From positions 1 through 26,882 of the forward strand of contig CAMPIQ010000032.1 of assembly GCA_946886475.1 (NCBI GenBank): DNA of 26,882 nt. The letters are read 5' to 3'. The stretch is from an uncultured Chitinophagales bacterium. Its GTDB lineage: Bacteria > Bacteroidota > Bacteroidia > Chitinophagales > Chitinophagaceae. The notes beneath the pieces are model-generated. The model made no database searches. It was not told where the DNA came from and saw only the letters and a list, made by a program, of their open reading frames with translations. The position numbers were made by a program, and so were the translations under genes. Each line of letters begins with the position of its first letter. The first letter of the stretch is position 1. Below, in pieces: positions 6,819 through 14,657 of the stretch.

Positions 6819-8492
6819 ATGGCAAATAATACATTCGATGCAATTGTAGTTGGCTCCGGCATAAGTGGAGGCTGGGCTGCAAAAGAACTTACCGAAAAGG
6901 GATTAAAAGTTGTTATGCTTGAACGTGGACATAATATTGAACACATCAAAGATTATGTTACAAAAGAACAATGGGAATTTCCTCACCGTGGGGGACGCAC
7001 ACAACAAATGATCGAGGATTATCCTGTATTGCGCAGAGATTACCCTTTGAATGAAATGAACCTTAAATTCTGGGCCGAGGATAAAAAAAACCCATATACG
7101 GAAATTAAAAGATTTGACTGGTATCGCGGTTACCATGTAGGGGGAAGATCTTTGATGTGGGGAAGACAATCGTACAGGTGGAATGAATTTGATTTTGAAG
7201 CCAATGCTAAAGAAGGTGTAGCAGTGGACTGGCCTATCAGATACAAAGACCTTGCTCCCTGGTATGATTACGTAGAAGGATTTGCAGGCATCAGCGGATC
7301 TAAAGAAGGTCTGCCCGCGTTGCCTGATGGAAACTTTATGCCGCCCATGGAAATGAATTGCGTGGAAAAAGATGTATCTGCCCGGATCAAGCAGCATTAT
7401 AATAATAACAGGCATATGATCATTGGCCGTGTGGCCAATATTACGCAACCACATCACGACCGTACCAATTGTCAATACAGGAATAAGTGCTGGCTGGGTT
7501 GCATGTTCGGAGGCTATTTCAGCACGCAGTCTGCTACCCTGCCTGCGGCCATGAAAACCGGTAATTTAACCCTGGTTCCCTTCTCCATTGTTACCGAGAT
7601 CATTTATGATAAGGATACAAAGAAAGCAAAAGGTGTACGTGTGATCAATGCGGAAACAAAAGAAGCAACGGAATATTTTGCAAAGATCATTTTCGTGAAT
7701 GCATCCACTTTAAATTCAACCTGGCTCCTTATGAATTCCGCCACTGATATCTGGCCCGGTGGTTTAGGAAGCAGCAGCGGAGAACTCGGACATAATTTGA
7801 TGGACCATCATTTCCGTGTGGGTGCCAGTGGTGATGTGGATGGCTATGACGACAAATGGTATTATGGAAGAAGACCAAATGGTGTTTATGTAGTGCGTTA
7901 TCGAAATCTATTTAATGACAAGAGAGATTATCTCCGTGGTTTTGGTTACCAGGGTGGTGCAAGCCGTGATGGCTGGGGCCGCGAAATTGCGGAACTCACC
8001 ATTGGGGGCGATTACAAAGATGCCTTGTGTGAACCGGGCCCCTGGAAGATGGGAATGACGGCATTTGGAGAAATGTTACCCTACCATGAGAACAAAGTAT
8101 CTCTTGACAAAAACAAAAAAGATTTTTGGGGAATGCCGGTTCTGGCTATTGATTGTGAAATAAAAGATAATGAAAGAAAGATGCGGATCGATATGGCCAA
8201 TGATGCCAAAGAAATGCTTGAAGCCGCAGGATTAAAAAATGTACACAGCTGGGATAGTGAATATGCACCGGGAATGGGCATACATGAAATGGGAACTGCC
8301 AGAATGGGAAGAGATCCAAAAACCTCCGTTCTAAATGAATGGAACCAGGTTTGGGATTGCAAAAATGTATTCATCACCGATGGAGCGGCAATGACCTCTG
8401 CGTCCTGCGTCAATCCATCCTTAACTTATATGGCACTTACTGCAAGAGCAACAGATTATGCGGTAAGGGAATTGAAAAAAATGAACCTCTGA
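6819..8492 (+). CDS. GMC-family FAD sugar dehydrogenase, catalytic subunit (glucoside 3-dehydrogenase-like)
   Basis: The protein has 557 residues. The FAD-binding loop is GSGISG (residues 12-17) and VVMLERG gives the ribose-binding Glu. The C-terminal GMC domain has His489 in HEMGTARMG and Asn532 in CVNPSLTYMAL, the expected catalytic His-Asn pair. Cys218, Cys224 and Cys228 form C-x5-C-x3-C (CQYRNKCWLGC), the ligand spacing known for the [3Fe-4S] cluster of FAD-dependent glucose dehydrogenase. There is no signal peptide, yet such enzymes work in the periplasm; they are carried out by a Tat-bearing small subunit, and a gene for one lies at 10013. The likely reaction is oxidation of a sugar or glycoside, probably at C3, with electrons passing through the cluster to a cytochrome. 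It is followed after two bases by the exported Gfo/Idh gene. Confidence 0.88.
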   Translation: MANNTFDAIVVGSGISGGWAAKELTEKGLKVVMLERGHNIEHIKDYVTKEQWEFPHRGGRTQQMIEDYPVLRRDYPLNEMNLKFWAEDKKNPYTEIKRFDWYRGYHVGGRSLMWGRQSYRWNEFDFEANAKEGVAVDWPIRYKDLAPWYDYVEGFAGISGSKEGLPALPDGNFMPPMEMNCVEKDVSARIKQHYNNNRHMIIGRVANITQPHHDRTNCQYRNKCWLGCMFGGYFSTQSATLPAAMKTGNLTLVPFSIVTEIIYDKDTKKAKGVRVINAETKEATEYFAKIIFVNASTLNSTWLLMNSATDIWPGGLGSSSGELGHNLMDHHFRVGASGDVDGYDDKWYYGRRPNGVYVVRYRNLFNDKRDYLRGFGYQGGASRDGWGREIAELTIGGDYKDALCEPGPWKMGMTAFGEMLPYHENKVSLDKNKKDFWGMPVLAIDCEIKDNERKMRIDMANDAKEMLEAAGLKNVHSWDSEYAPGMGIHEMGTARMGRDPKTSVLNEWNQVWDCKNVFITDGAAMTSASCVNPSLTYMALTARATDYAVRELKKMNL

Positions 8493-8494
8493 TT

Positions 8495-9952
8495 ATGGAA
8501 AAAGAAAAAGAAAAAGAAACAGGCAGTTCCCGACGTGATTTTATAAAAAATACAGCCATCGTTTCTGCAGGATTTTTTATTGTACCCCGGCATGTACTGG
8601 GAAGAGGATACACTGCCCCCAGCGACAGGTTAATTGTAGCGGGGATTGGTGTTGGCGGAAAAGGGGAAAGTGATATCATGAATTTTTACAAATCCGGAAA
8701 AGCAGATATAGCTTTCCTCTGCGATGTAGATGACAGAAGAGCAGCCAACTCCATTAAAAATTTTCCCAAAGCAAAATATTATAAGGACTGGAGAGAATTA
8801 TATGACAAGGAATCTAAAAACTTCGATGCCGTTTCCGTTTCTACTCCTGATCATAACCATGCCGTTCAAACCCTGGCTGCCATGCAGCTTGGCAAGCATG
8901 TGTATGTTCAAAAACCACTGACACATGATATTTACGAAGCCAGGATACTGACACTTGCTGCAGAAAAATACAAGGTGGTTACACAAATGGGAAACCAGGG
9001 CGCATCCGGCGATGGTGTAAGACAATTGATGGAATGGTATGATGCCAATGTGATCGGCAATGTACACACGGTTTATTGCTGGACCAACAGGCCCGTGTGG
9101 CCTCAGGGAATTCAATGGCCCGCAACCAAGGCGCCGGTACCTAAAGAACTGGACTGGGATCTCTGGCTGGGAACCGCTCCATACAAAGATTATGTAGATA
9201 AACTGGTTCCATTTAACTGGCGCGGATGGTGGGATTATGGAACAGGCGCACTGGGTGACATGGGATGTCATATTATTGAACCTGCGTTCAGGGTTTTGAA
9301 CCTTCAATATGCTACAGATGTACAGGCCAGCGTAGGATCTGTTTATGTAGATGAATTCAAGCGTGGATATTTCCCCGAAAGCTGTCCGCCTTCAAGTCAT
9401 GTTACACTGACCTTTCCAAAAACAAAAAAAACAAAAGATGAAGTGGTGGTGCATTGGATGGATGGTGGCATACAACCGGAAAGACCTGAAGAATTAGGTC
9501 CCAATGAAATGTTTGGTGATGGTGGTAATGGTGCCTTGTTCATAGGAACAAAAGGAAAGATGATGTGCAGTACCTATGCTGCCAATCCAAGATTACTTCC
9601 TACATCAAAAACAGATAAGGTGAAGGTGAAGCAAAAATATGAAAGGGTGCCAGGCGGTGCAGAAGGTCATTATGCACAGTGGGTTGAAGCCTGTATTGCC
9701 GGTTACGGTAAAAAAGAAGTAAGCTCGCCATTTGAAATTGCAGGACCGGTAACAGAATCATTATTAATGGCCAACCTTGCCATCCGGGCGCACGATATCC
9801 GAAAAGCAAAAGCGGATGGAAAAGGTTTCGACTGGCCCGGAAGAAATATTAAACTGGTTTGGGATAACGATAATATGAAGGTTAGCAATTTTGATGATGT
9901 GAACCAGTTTGTGAAAAGGGAGTACAGGGATGGATATACCTTAAAATTGTGA
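8495..9952 (+). CDS. Tat-exported Gfo/Idh/MocA family oxidoreductase
   Basis: The protein has 485 residues from ATG 8495, two bases after the GMC stop. The N-terminus is a charged stretch made by three GAAAAA repeats (8498-8515), then Arg13-Arg14 (SSRRDFIKNTAIVSAG), a hydrophobic core and a likely cleavage before residue 40: a twin-arginine signal. The Rossmann domain follows (IVAGIGVGGKGE, residues 47-58). The EKP motif appears as Gln139-Lys140-Pro141 (VYVQKPLTHD). The second domain contains GALGDMGCHIIEP with Asp255 and His259. Export through Tat suggests a tightly held NAD(P), as in periplasmic glucose-fructose oxidoreductase, since free cofactor is absent outside. The frame is open further upstream within the GMC gene, but the signal peptide sets the start. 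A periplasmic redox step on the keto sugar is inferred. Confidence 0.88.
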   Translation: MEKEKEKETGSSRRDFIKNTAIVSAGFFIVPRHVLGRGYTAPSDRLIVAGIGVGGKGESDIMNFYKSGKADIAFLCDVDDRRAANSIKNFPKAKYYKDWRELYDKESKNFDAVSVSTPDHNHAVQTLAAMQLGKHVYVQKPLTHDIYEARILTLAAEKYKVVTQMGNQGASGDGVRQLMEWYDANVIGNVHTVYCWTNRPVWPQGIQWPATKAPVPKELDWDLWLGTAPYKDYVDKLVPFNWRGWWDYGTGALGDMGCHIIEPAFRVLNLQYATDVQASVGSVYVDEFKRGYFPESCPPSSHVTLTFPKTKKTKDEVVVHWMDGGIQPERPEELGPNEMFGDGGNGALFIGTKGKMMCSTYAANPRLLPTSKTDKVKVKQKYERVPGGAEGHYAQWVEACIAGYGKKEVSSPFEIAGPVTESLLMANLAIRAHDIRKAKADGKGFDWPGRNIKLVWDNDNMKVSNFDDVNQFVKREYRDGYTLKL

Positions 9953-9978
9953 ATCAGTGATTGCGAGGTAAATACTCT

Positions 9979-10006
9979 TTTGAACATTAAACTTTAAACT
10001 TTAAGA
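9979..10006. repeat. 7-base tandem array, 4 units (TTTRAAC), before the small-subunit gene
   Basis: TTTGAAC, ATTAAAC, TTTAAAC and TTTAAGA run to six bases before the ATG at 10013. The unit is the same as in front of the GMC gene. The 60-base gap it sits in is the second longest within the plus gene group. Confidence 0.65.
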
Positions 10007-10012
10007 AATACA

Positions 10013-10627
10013 ATGGAACGCAGAGAAGCCGTAAAATACATCAGTCTCTTATTAGGTGGCGCAGTGGTTGGAGGTACAGGTTTTCTTACAGGATGCAAAA
10101 GTGAAACAGGAAAACCCATGGCCTGGGATGCAAATGAAATTGCCTACCTGGACGAAATTGCTGAAACCATACTTCCTCAAACATCAACTCCCGGTGCGAA
10201 GGCTGCACGGGTAGGCGATTTCATGAAAATTATGGTGAATGATTGTTATGAGGCATCAGACCAGAAGGCTTTCAGGGAAGGGATGAACAAACTGAATGAA
10301 GAAAGTACCAGGAAGTACGATATGGATTTTGTAAAGATCAACCCGGAACAACGTAAAGACCTCCTGATAGCTATTGACGCGGAAGCAAAAAAATTCCAGA
10401 AAGAAGAGGTTAATCCATTTAACGATGAAGAAAATAAAAAATCAAAAGCTGATCCCAAATATGTAAAAAAGCGAATGTCGCCTCATTATTTTACCATGAT
10501 GAAACAGTTAACGCTTCTCGGATATTTCAGCTCTGAGATTGGTGCTAAAGAAGCACTTGGTTATGTGTCTGTACCCGGCAGGTACGAAGGATGCACAACC
10601 TATGAAAAAGGGAAACGCTGGGCTTAA
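10013..10627 (+). CDS. gluconate 2-dehydrogenase subunit 3 family protein (Tat small subunit, LacC-like)
   Basis: The protein has 204 residues. Arg3-Arg4 (MERREAVKYISLLLGG) and a Gly-rich hydrophobic stretch form a twin-arginine signal; LTGC at residues 25-28 is a possible lipobox. The mature part matches the gluconate 2-dehydrogenase subunit 3 family: WDANEIAYLDEIAETILPQTSTPG near the start is the family hallmark (aspartate, leucine and proline pattern), and the C-terminus ends with the short PGRYEGC block. In gluconate, fructose and glucoside 3-dehydrogenases the small subunit binds the GMC flavoprotein and carries it through the Tat pore. Here it is separated from the GMC gene by the exported Gfo/Idh gene, and the next isomerase gene follows after 12 bases. 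Confidence 0.88.
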   Translation: MERREAVKYISLLLGGAVVGGTGFLTGCKSETGKPMAWDANEIAYLDEIAETILPQTSTPGAKAARVGDFMKIMVNDCYEASDQKAFREGMNKLNEESTRKYDMDFVKINPEQRKDLLIAIDAEAKKFQKEEVNPFNDEENKKSKADPKYVKKRMSPHYFTMMKQLTLLGYFSSEIGAKEALGYVSVPGRYEGCTTYEKGKRWA

Positions 10628-10639
10628 AAATTAATTTCT

Positions 10640-11521
10640 ATGATCTACAAGAGAAGAGCCTTCTTGAAAACTGCAGGCGTACTTGGTTCGGGTTTGTTGC
10701 TTGGCAAATATCTTACTGGCTGCAGCGCCATTTCTCGCGGCACAGACATCAATAAAAACTTTGGCATCCAGTTGTATACCGTCAGAGATGTTTTACCTGC
10801 CGATCCCCGGGGAGTGCTTACTCAACTGGCTGGATTTGGCTATAAAGAGATCGAAAGCTATGAAGGTGATAAGGGCATGTTCTGGGGAATGAAAAATACA
10901 GAATTCAAAAAACTCATGGATGATCTTGGAATGAAAGTGGTGGCCAGTCATTGCGATATTGAAAAAGACTTTGAACGAAAAGCAGCAGAAGCAGCGGAAA
11001 TAGGAATGCGGTATCTGTTATCGGCCTGGATAGGCCCACAGCCCCGTATAGACGAATATAAAAAAGCCGCTGATAAATTCAATCAGCGTGGTGAGATTTG
11101 CAGGAAGCACGGGCTACGCTTTGCTTATCACAATCACGATTACAGTTTCAAACAACTTGAAGGTCAATTTCCGCAGGATGTTCTAATGAACGCAACCGGC
11201 AGTGACCTTGTAGATTTTGAGATGGATATTTACTGGGTGGTAACAGCCGGGCAGGATCCCATACAATGGATCGAAAGATATCCACAGCGCTTCAAATTAT
11301 CGCACATTAAAGACCGTAAGAAAAATGTTCCTGCTTCACAGGGTGATGCATCCACAAATCTGGGAACCGGTACTATAGATTTTCCAGCCATACTTTCTGC
11401 AGCCCAACAAAATGGCATGGATCATTATCTGGTTGAACAGGAATTGTATGAAAATACCACCCCGCTGGAGGCTGCAGGAGCCGGTGCGGCATACATGAAG
11501 AAGATTAAGGTCAGCGTTTAG
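10640..11521 (+). CDS. Tat-type sugar isomerase/epimerase lipoprotein (TIM barrel)
   Basis: The protein has 293 residues. Arg5-Arg6 (IYKRRAFLKTAGVLGSG) and LTGC at 25-28 make a twin-arginine lipoprotein signal. The barrel starts at about residue 40 with FGIQLYTVRD, the usual opening of exported sugar phosphate isomerase/epimerase proteins of Bacteroidota. Candidate metal ligands are the YHNHDYSF histidines (His164, His166), Asp196 (FEMDIYWV), His222 (LSHIKDRK) and Glu266 or Glu268 (LVEQELY). It is distinct from the isomerase at 5820, so the locus has two exported isomerases of different subfamilies. Its stop lies 11 bases inside the convergent small lipoprotein gene, so this marks the end of the plus gene group. 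Confidence 0.85.
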   Translation: MIYKRRAFLKTAGVLGSGLLLGKYLTGCSAISRGTDINKNFGIQLYTVRDVLPADPRGVLTQLAGFGYKEIESYEGDKGMFWGMKNTEFKKLMDDLGMKVVASHCDIEKDFERKAAEAAEIGMRYLLSAWIGPQPRIDEYKKAADKFNQRGEICRKHGLRFAYHNHDYSFKQLEGQFPQDVLMNATGSDLVDFEMDIYWVVTAGQDPIQWIERYPQRFKLSHIKDRKKNVPASQGDASTNLGTGTIDFPAILSAAQQNGMDHYLVEQELYENTTPLEAAGAGAAYMKKIKVSV

Positions 11522-11735
11522 GTACCGGAATAGAATCTTCCAGCCTGGACGAATCTACAGGTAAACTCTGGTTTAGCTCAATGGTATTGCTCGAATCGGG
11601 CAGGTTTCCATTCACATTTTGAACTCCGGGTGTAATGGGTGAAGAAGGCACTTCGTTTTCTGAAGTATCGTTACCGCATGCCCACAAAACAGATGTCGAT
11701 ATAAATACGGTTACGCAAAATTTCATCCAGGTCAT
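11511..11735 (-). CDS. small lipoprotein of unknown function
   Basis: The protein has 74 residues (71 if translation begins at the second ATG, 11726, which gives a more normal MKF start). A hydrophobic signal is followed by the lipobox LWAC and then a low-complexity Asn/Ser/Pro/Asp-rich tail without recognisable domain, ending in a basic KR. It overlaps the end of the convergent TIM-barrel gene by 11 bases. The lipobox is the main evidence that it is real. Function unknown. Confidence 0.55.
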   Translation of the reverse strand: MTWMKFCVTVFISTSVLWACGNDTSENEVPSSPITPGVQNVNGNLPDSSNTIELNQSLPVDSSRLEDSIPVPKR

Positions 11736-11775
11736 TTGACAATTTTATTTATTACTGCAATTTACTTACCAGATA

Positions 11776-11802
11776 TGAAAAGCCCCGGTAGAAACCAGGG
11801 CT
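11776..11802 (-). terminator. intrinsic terminator of the 11834-12274 gene
   Basis: On the minus strand AGCCCTGG (802-795), loop TTTCTA, and CCGGGGCT (788-781) pair over eight positions, one of them G-U, and the stem is followed by TTT and an AT-rich tract. It lies about 30 bases after the stop at 11834 and before the small lipoprotein gene. Confidence 0.6.
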
Positions 11803-11833
11803 GCGACTACTACTATATGCTTATGAGGAAAAC

Positions 11834-12274
11834 TCAGGGTTTAACTTTTTTCTGGTAGAGTTCCCAGTCTGTTTTTGAGGAACGCAGGATGAGCTTATTA
11901 TCAGCATTCTCAAGTGTAATGTAATAATGGGTCCCTTCAATATTTGACAATTCAAACAAATCTGATATCCAGTAACCATTCTGCAACTCGTTAAGGGATG
12001 TTTGCAGTATCACCGGTAATTCAGTGAACAACATATTTCTGGTGGTAGCAATGTGCGCTCCATCTTTTGCATAAAAGGCAAAAACGTGCTGGCAATTAAG
12101 AAGGAACTGTGCTCTGTAATAATCCTTGCCAACGCTCCAGCTAACTTCTTCAGCCTGGCGAAATGAATTGTTAAACGATTCGAGAACGGCAAAACTAACC
12201 GGATCTTCTTTAACCGGCATGCTTCCTGCCATAAATGAACCCATTGACAGCAGCAGGATGAGTAAAAATTTCAT
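11834..12274 (-). CDS. exported protein of unknown function, PepSY-like fold possible
   Basis: The protein has 146 residues with a signal peptide (MKFLLILLLSMGSFMAGS). The mature part begins with a helix containing F-x3-F-x2-A and VSW, then YYRAQFLLNCQHVFAFYAKDGAHIAT, a pattern of alternating strands seen in many small secreted Bacteroidota proteins that are often grouped with PepSY-like domains. A second half-repeat may be present (FELSNIEGTHYYITLENADNKLIL). I do not recognise a defined family. It has its own strong promoter and terminator, so it is a single-gene unit. Confidence 0.65.
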   Translation of the reverse strand: MKFLLILLLSMGSFMAGSMPVKEDPVSFAVLESFNNSFRQAEEVSWSVGKDYYRAQFLLNCQHVFAFYAKDGAHIATTRNMLFTELPVILQTSLNELQNGYWISDLFELSNIEGTHYYITLENADNKLILRSSKTDWELYQKKVKP

Positions 12275-12312
12275 AAAAATTATTTTAATGATTTATTGTT
12301 TTAATTCTGACG

Positions 12313-12343
12313 CAAAACTATAAATGCATGAAATTTTTATCAA
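12313..12343 (-). promoter_or_regulatory. Bacteroidota-type promoter for the 11834-12274 gene
   Basis: On the minus strand TTG (343-341) is followed by 20 bases and TAGTTTTG (320-313), a full match to TAnnTTTG with correct spacing. Transcription would start near 12308, leaving a leader of about 33 bases before ATG 12274. Confidence 0.65.
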
Positions 12344-12391
12344 GCTGTATGGTAATGGATCGTGGATTTCAGGTAATGAAATGAGATTCTT

Positions 12392-12426
12392 TGGCTATTG
12401 GCCGTTGGCCGCTGGCTATTGGCTTT
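12392..12426. repeat. 7-base tandem array, 5 units (TGGCYNN), overlapping the end of mutS2
   Basis: TGGCTAT, TGGCCGT, TGGCCGC, TGGCTAT and TGGCTTT follow without a break. TGGC is invariant in all five units. The array overlaps the last codons of the mutS2 gene; the TAG stop (12418-12416, minus strand) lies inside the fourth unit. The same unit and the same number of copies occur at 150-184. Confidence 0.75.
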
Positions 12427-14515
12427 TCTCTTTTACCAATGAAAGATCATTCAGATCAATCTGCATAGGTAATAAACCAATTTTTACTACCGCCTTCCTG
12501 CCCCTTAATTCAAGTACTACGCCTACCTGCAGGTTCTTTTTCATTTTAACCGTATCTCCTACTTTGATATCGCCTTTTACTTCTTCATATTTGGAATTCA
12601 ATTGCTTTTGTTTTTTGCTTGTCACCTTCTTCTCATCCTTTGGAAATAACAGTGCAGCCATTTCTTTAACCACTTTGTTCTTATCCTCGGATTTCTTCCA
12701 CTCCACTACCATTTGGCGCAATTTTCTTTCGGTATCCTTCAGGTACGCAATCCGGTCTTCTGTTACTTTGTTTTGATGCTTCAGCAATTCAACCTGCTGC
12801 TTATGTCTTTCCCGGTCAAGCACCTGTTCCATTTCCCTTTTCAACCGCTCATTCTCTTTCAGCAGGCTTTGTAATTCTTTTTCTTTTTGCTGAACTATTT
12901 GAAGATCCTGTTCGGTGCGGTTTAATAACTTATCAAGCCGGAAATGTTCTTCATCTACCAGGCCCCTGGCTTTCTGGATCAGTCTTTTATCCATTCCAAT
13001 TCTTTCTGCAATTGAAAAAGTATATGAACTCCCGGGTTTTCCAACCATTAGCTTATACTGAGGCAATAATTTTTTTTCATCAAAAGCCATGGCGCCATTA
13101 ATGATCCCCTGTGTTTTGTTGGCCATCACTTTAAGGTTGAGGTAATGAGTAGTCACAATACCAAATGCATGCTTCCTTGAAAGTTCTTCAAGTATTACTT
13201 CTGCAAAGGCTCCACCCAGGTTGGGATCACTGCCGCTTCCCAGTTCATCTATAAAGAACAAGGTTTTTCCATTTGCAGATTCCATAAAATGTTTCATGCT
13301 CAGCAAATGACTGCTATAAGTACTCAACTCAAATTCTATACTTTGAGTATCACCAATGTGGATCATTAATTGTTTAAAGATGCCGAATTGTGAAGATGGA
13401 TGAACAGGAACTAACAATCCACTCTGCACCATCATTTGCAGGAGTCCAACAGTTTTAAGTGTCACGGTTTTGCCTCCTGCATTTGGACCACTGATCACCA
13501 GTATCCGGTTTTTTTCGTCAAGTGTTACATCAACAGGAATGGTTTGCTTTGATGACCTGCGGTTATACAATAGAAGAAGCGGATGAAAAGCTTTTACCAG
13601 ATGAACATGTGCCTTATCTGCCAGCACCGGATATTCTCCCTGAATATCTGATGCCAGTACAGCCTTGCCTCTAATGAAGTCATATTCACCGGAAATGGTA
13701 TGATAGCTGTTCAGCAATGTAGCATAGCGGGAGAGCTGAGCGGTCAGGGATTTTAATATCCTGTACACTTCTCTTCTTTCAGCCCCTTCCAGTTCGTATA
13801 GTTCATTATTTAATTCAATGGTTTCTTCGGGTTCTATAAAAGTTGTTCGGCGGCTGTCGCTTTCCCCATGCAGTATACCCTTCACCAGTCTTTTTTGTTC
13901 GGCAAAAACGGCCACTACCCTTCTTCCATTCATAAAGCTCTCTTCAATTTCGGCCAGGTATCCCTGCTTATTTAATTTTCCAACAACACGGTCGAACAAC
14001 TTTCGCAATTCATTTCGCTTCCGGAAAAGATTCATTCTGATAGACTGGAGTTCCGGAGAAGCATTATCTTTTACGTTGCCGTTATCATCTATCACATCAT
14101 TGATCAGCTTAAGGATGGCGGGTTCATAATGAATATTGGAAATTACCTGCACTAATGCGTTATAGGTTTCTTTTCGCTCTGCATCAAACCACCTGAAAAT
14201 ACTTTCCATGCAAATGAGTAGTTTTCTGATAGAAACCAATTCTTCTCCGGCCAGCATGGCCCCCTGAATACTCAATAGTTTTAATTCCCGGGAAAGATTC
14301 AAAACATAATCGTTAGGGAAATGGATGCTATTCATCTCCAGCTGTTTGTACTCGTGAGATTGCTTTAATTCCCTTTCAATAAAGTCTTTTTTGGTATGTA
14401 TGCGAAGTTCAGAAGCCTTTGATTTTGCATATTCGGTGCGGCATTTTTCCTTAAGCAGCATTTTGATCTTATCAAATTCTAGTTGCACCGGGGCCGAATC
14501 TGGATACAGTTTCAT
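12416..14515 (-). CDS. mutS2: MutS2-family ATPase without C-terminal Smr domain
   Basis: The protein has 699 residues. It has the MutS2 N-terminal helical core, an ABC-type ATPase domain with Walker A GPNAGGKT (residues 343-350) and Walker B LFFIDELGSGSDP (Asp423, Glu424), then the H-loop region TTHYLNLK, a long charged coiled coil (about 515-620), and a small beta domain (VGDTVKMKKNLQVG to the end). Well-known MutS2 proteins (about 785 residues in Bacillus subtilis) end with a Smr nuclease domain carrying LDxRG and HGxGxG motifs; none of this is present here or in the following bases. The last residues are encoded by the 7-base array. Members act on stalled or collided ribosomes and in recombination control; without Smr the nuclease role would be lost. 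It has its own -7 box. Confidence 0.9.
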   Translation of the reverse strand: MKLYPDSAPVQLEFDKIKMLLKEKCRTEYAKSKASELRIHTKKDFIERELKQSHEYKQLEMNSIHFPNDYVLNLSRELKLLSIQGAMLAGEELVSIRKLLICMESIFRWFDAERKETYNALVQVISNIHYEPAILKLINDVIDDNGNVKDNASPELQSIRMNLFRKRNELRKLFDRVVGKLNKQGYLAEIEESFMNGRRVVAVFAEQKRLVKGILHGESDSRRTTFIEPEETIELNNELYELEGAERREVYRILKSLTAQLSRYATLLNSYHTISGEYDFIRGKAVLASDIQGEYPVLADKAHVHLVKAFHPLLLLYNRRSSKQTIPVDVTLDEKNRILVISGPNAGGKTVTLKTVGLLQMMVQSGLLVPVHPSSQFGIFKQLMIHIGDTQSIEFELSTYSSHLLSMKHFMESANGKTLFFIDELGSGSDPNLGGAFAEVILEELSRKHAFGIVTTHYLNLKVMANKTQGIINGAMAFDEKKLLPQYKLMVGKPGSSYTFSIAERIGMDKRLIQKARGLVDEEHFRLDKLLNRTEQDLQIVQQKEKELQSLLKENERLKREMEQVLDRERHKQQVELLKHQNKVTEDRIAYLKDTERKLRQMVVEWKKSEDKNKVVKEMAALLFPKDEKKVTSKKQKQLNSKYEEVKGDIKVGDTVKMKKNLQVGVVLELRGRKAVVKIGLLPMQIDLNDLSLVKEKSQ

Positions 14516-14535
14516 TTATATATAACAGGTTTTTG

Positions 14536-14543
14536 CAAATTTA
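14536..14543 (-). promoter_or_regulatory. -7 box TAAATTTG of mutS2
   Basis: TAAATTTG on the minus strand is a full match to TAnnTTTG, about 20 bases upstream of ATG 14515. The nearest TTTG upstream is 25 bases away, too far for the usual spacing, so the -33 box is weak. Confidence 0.45.
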
Positions 14544-14657
14544 GGCAGCCCAATCTTCTAAATTTATGCAAAAGCTTGTCCAAACAGGGTGTTAAAACTG
14601 TGATGTTGGCTTTTCCTTTTCTATATTCAGTCTGAAATTTGTCCTCCAAGTAATCGT

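Noticed and set aside
8339..8494. Upstream extension of the exported Gfo/Idh gene into the GMC gene
   Set aside because: The twin-arginine signal sets the start at 8495; the extension is the GMC coding region in another frame.
12324..12415. Remnant of a Smr domain downstream of mutS2
   Set aside because: No LDxRG or HGxGxG-like sequence in any minus-strand frame; the stretch holds the array and the next gene's promoter.
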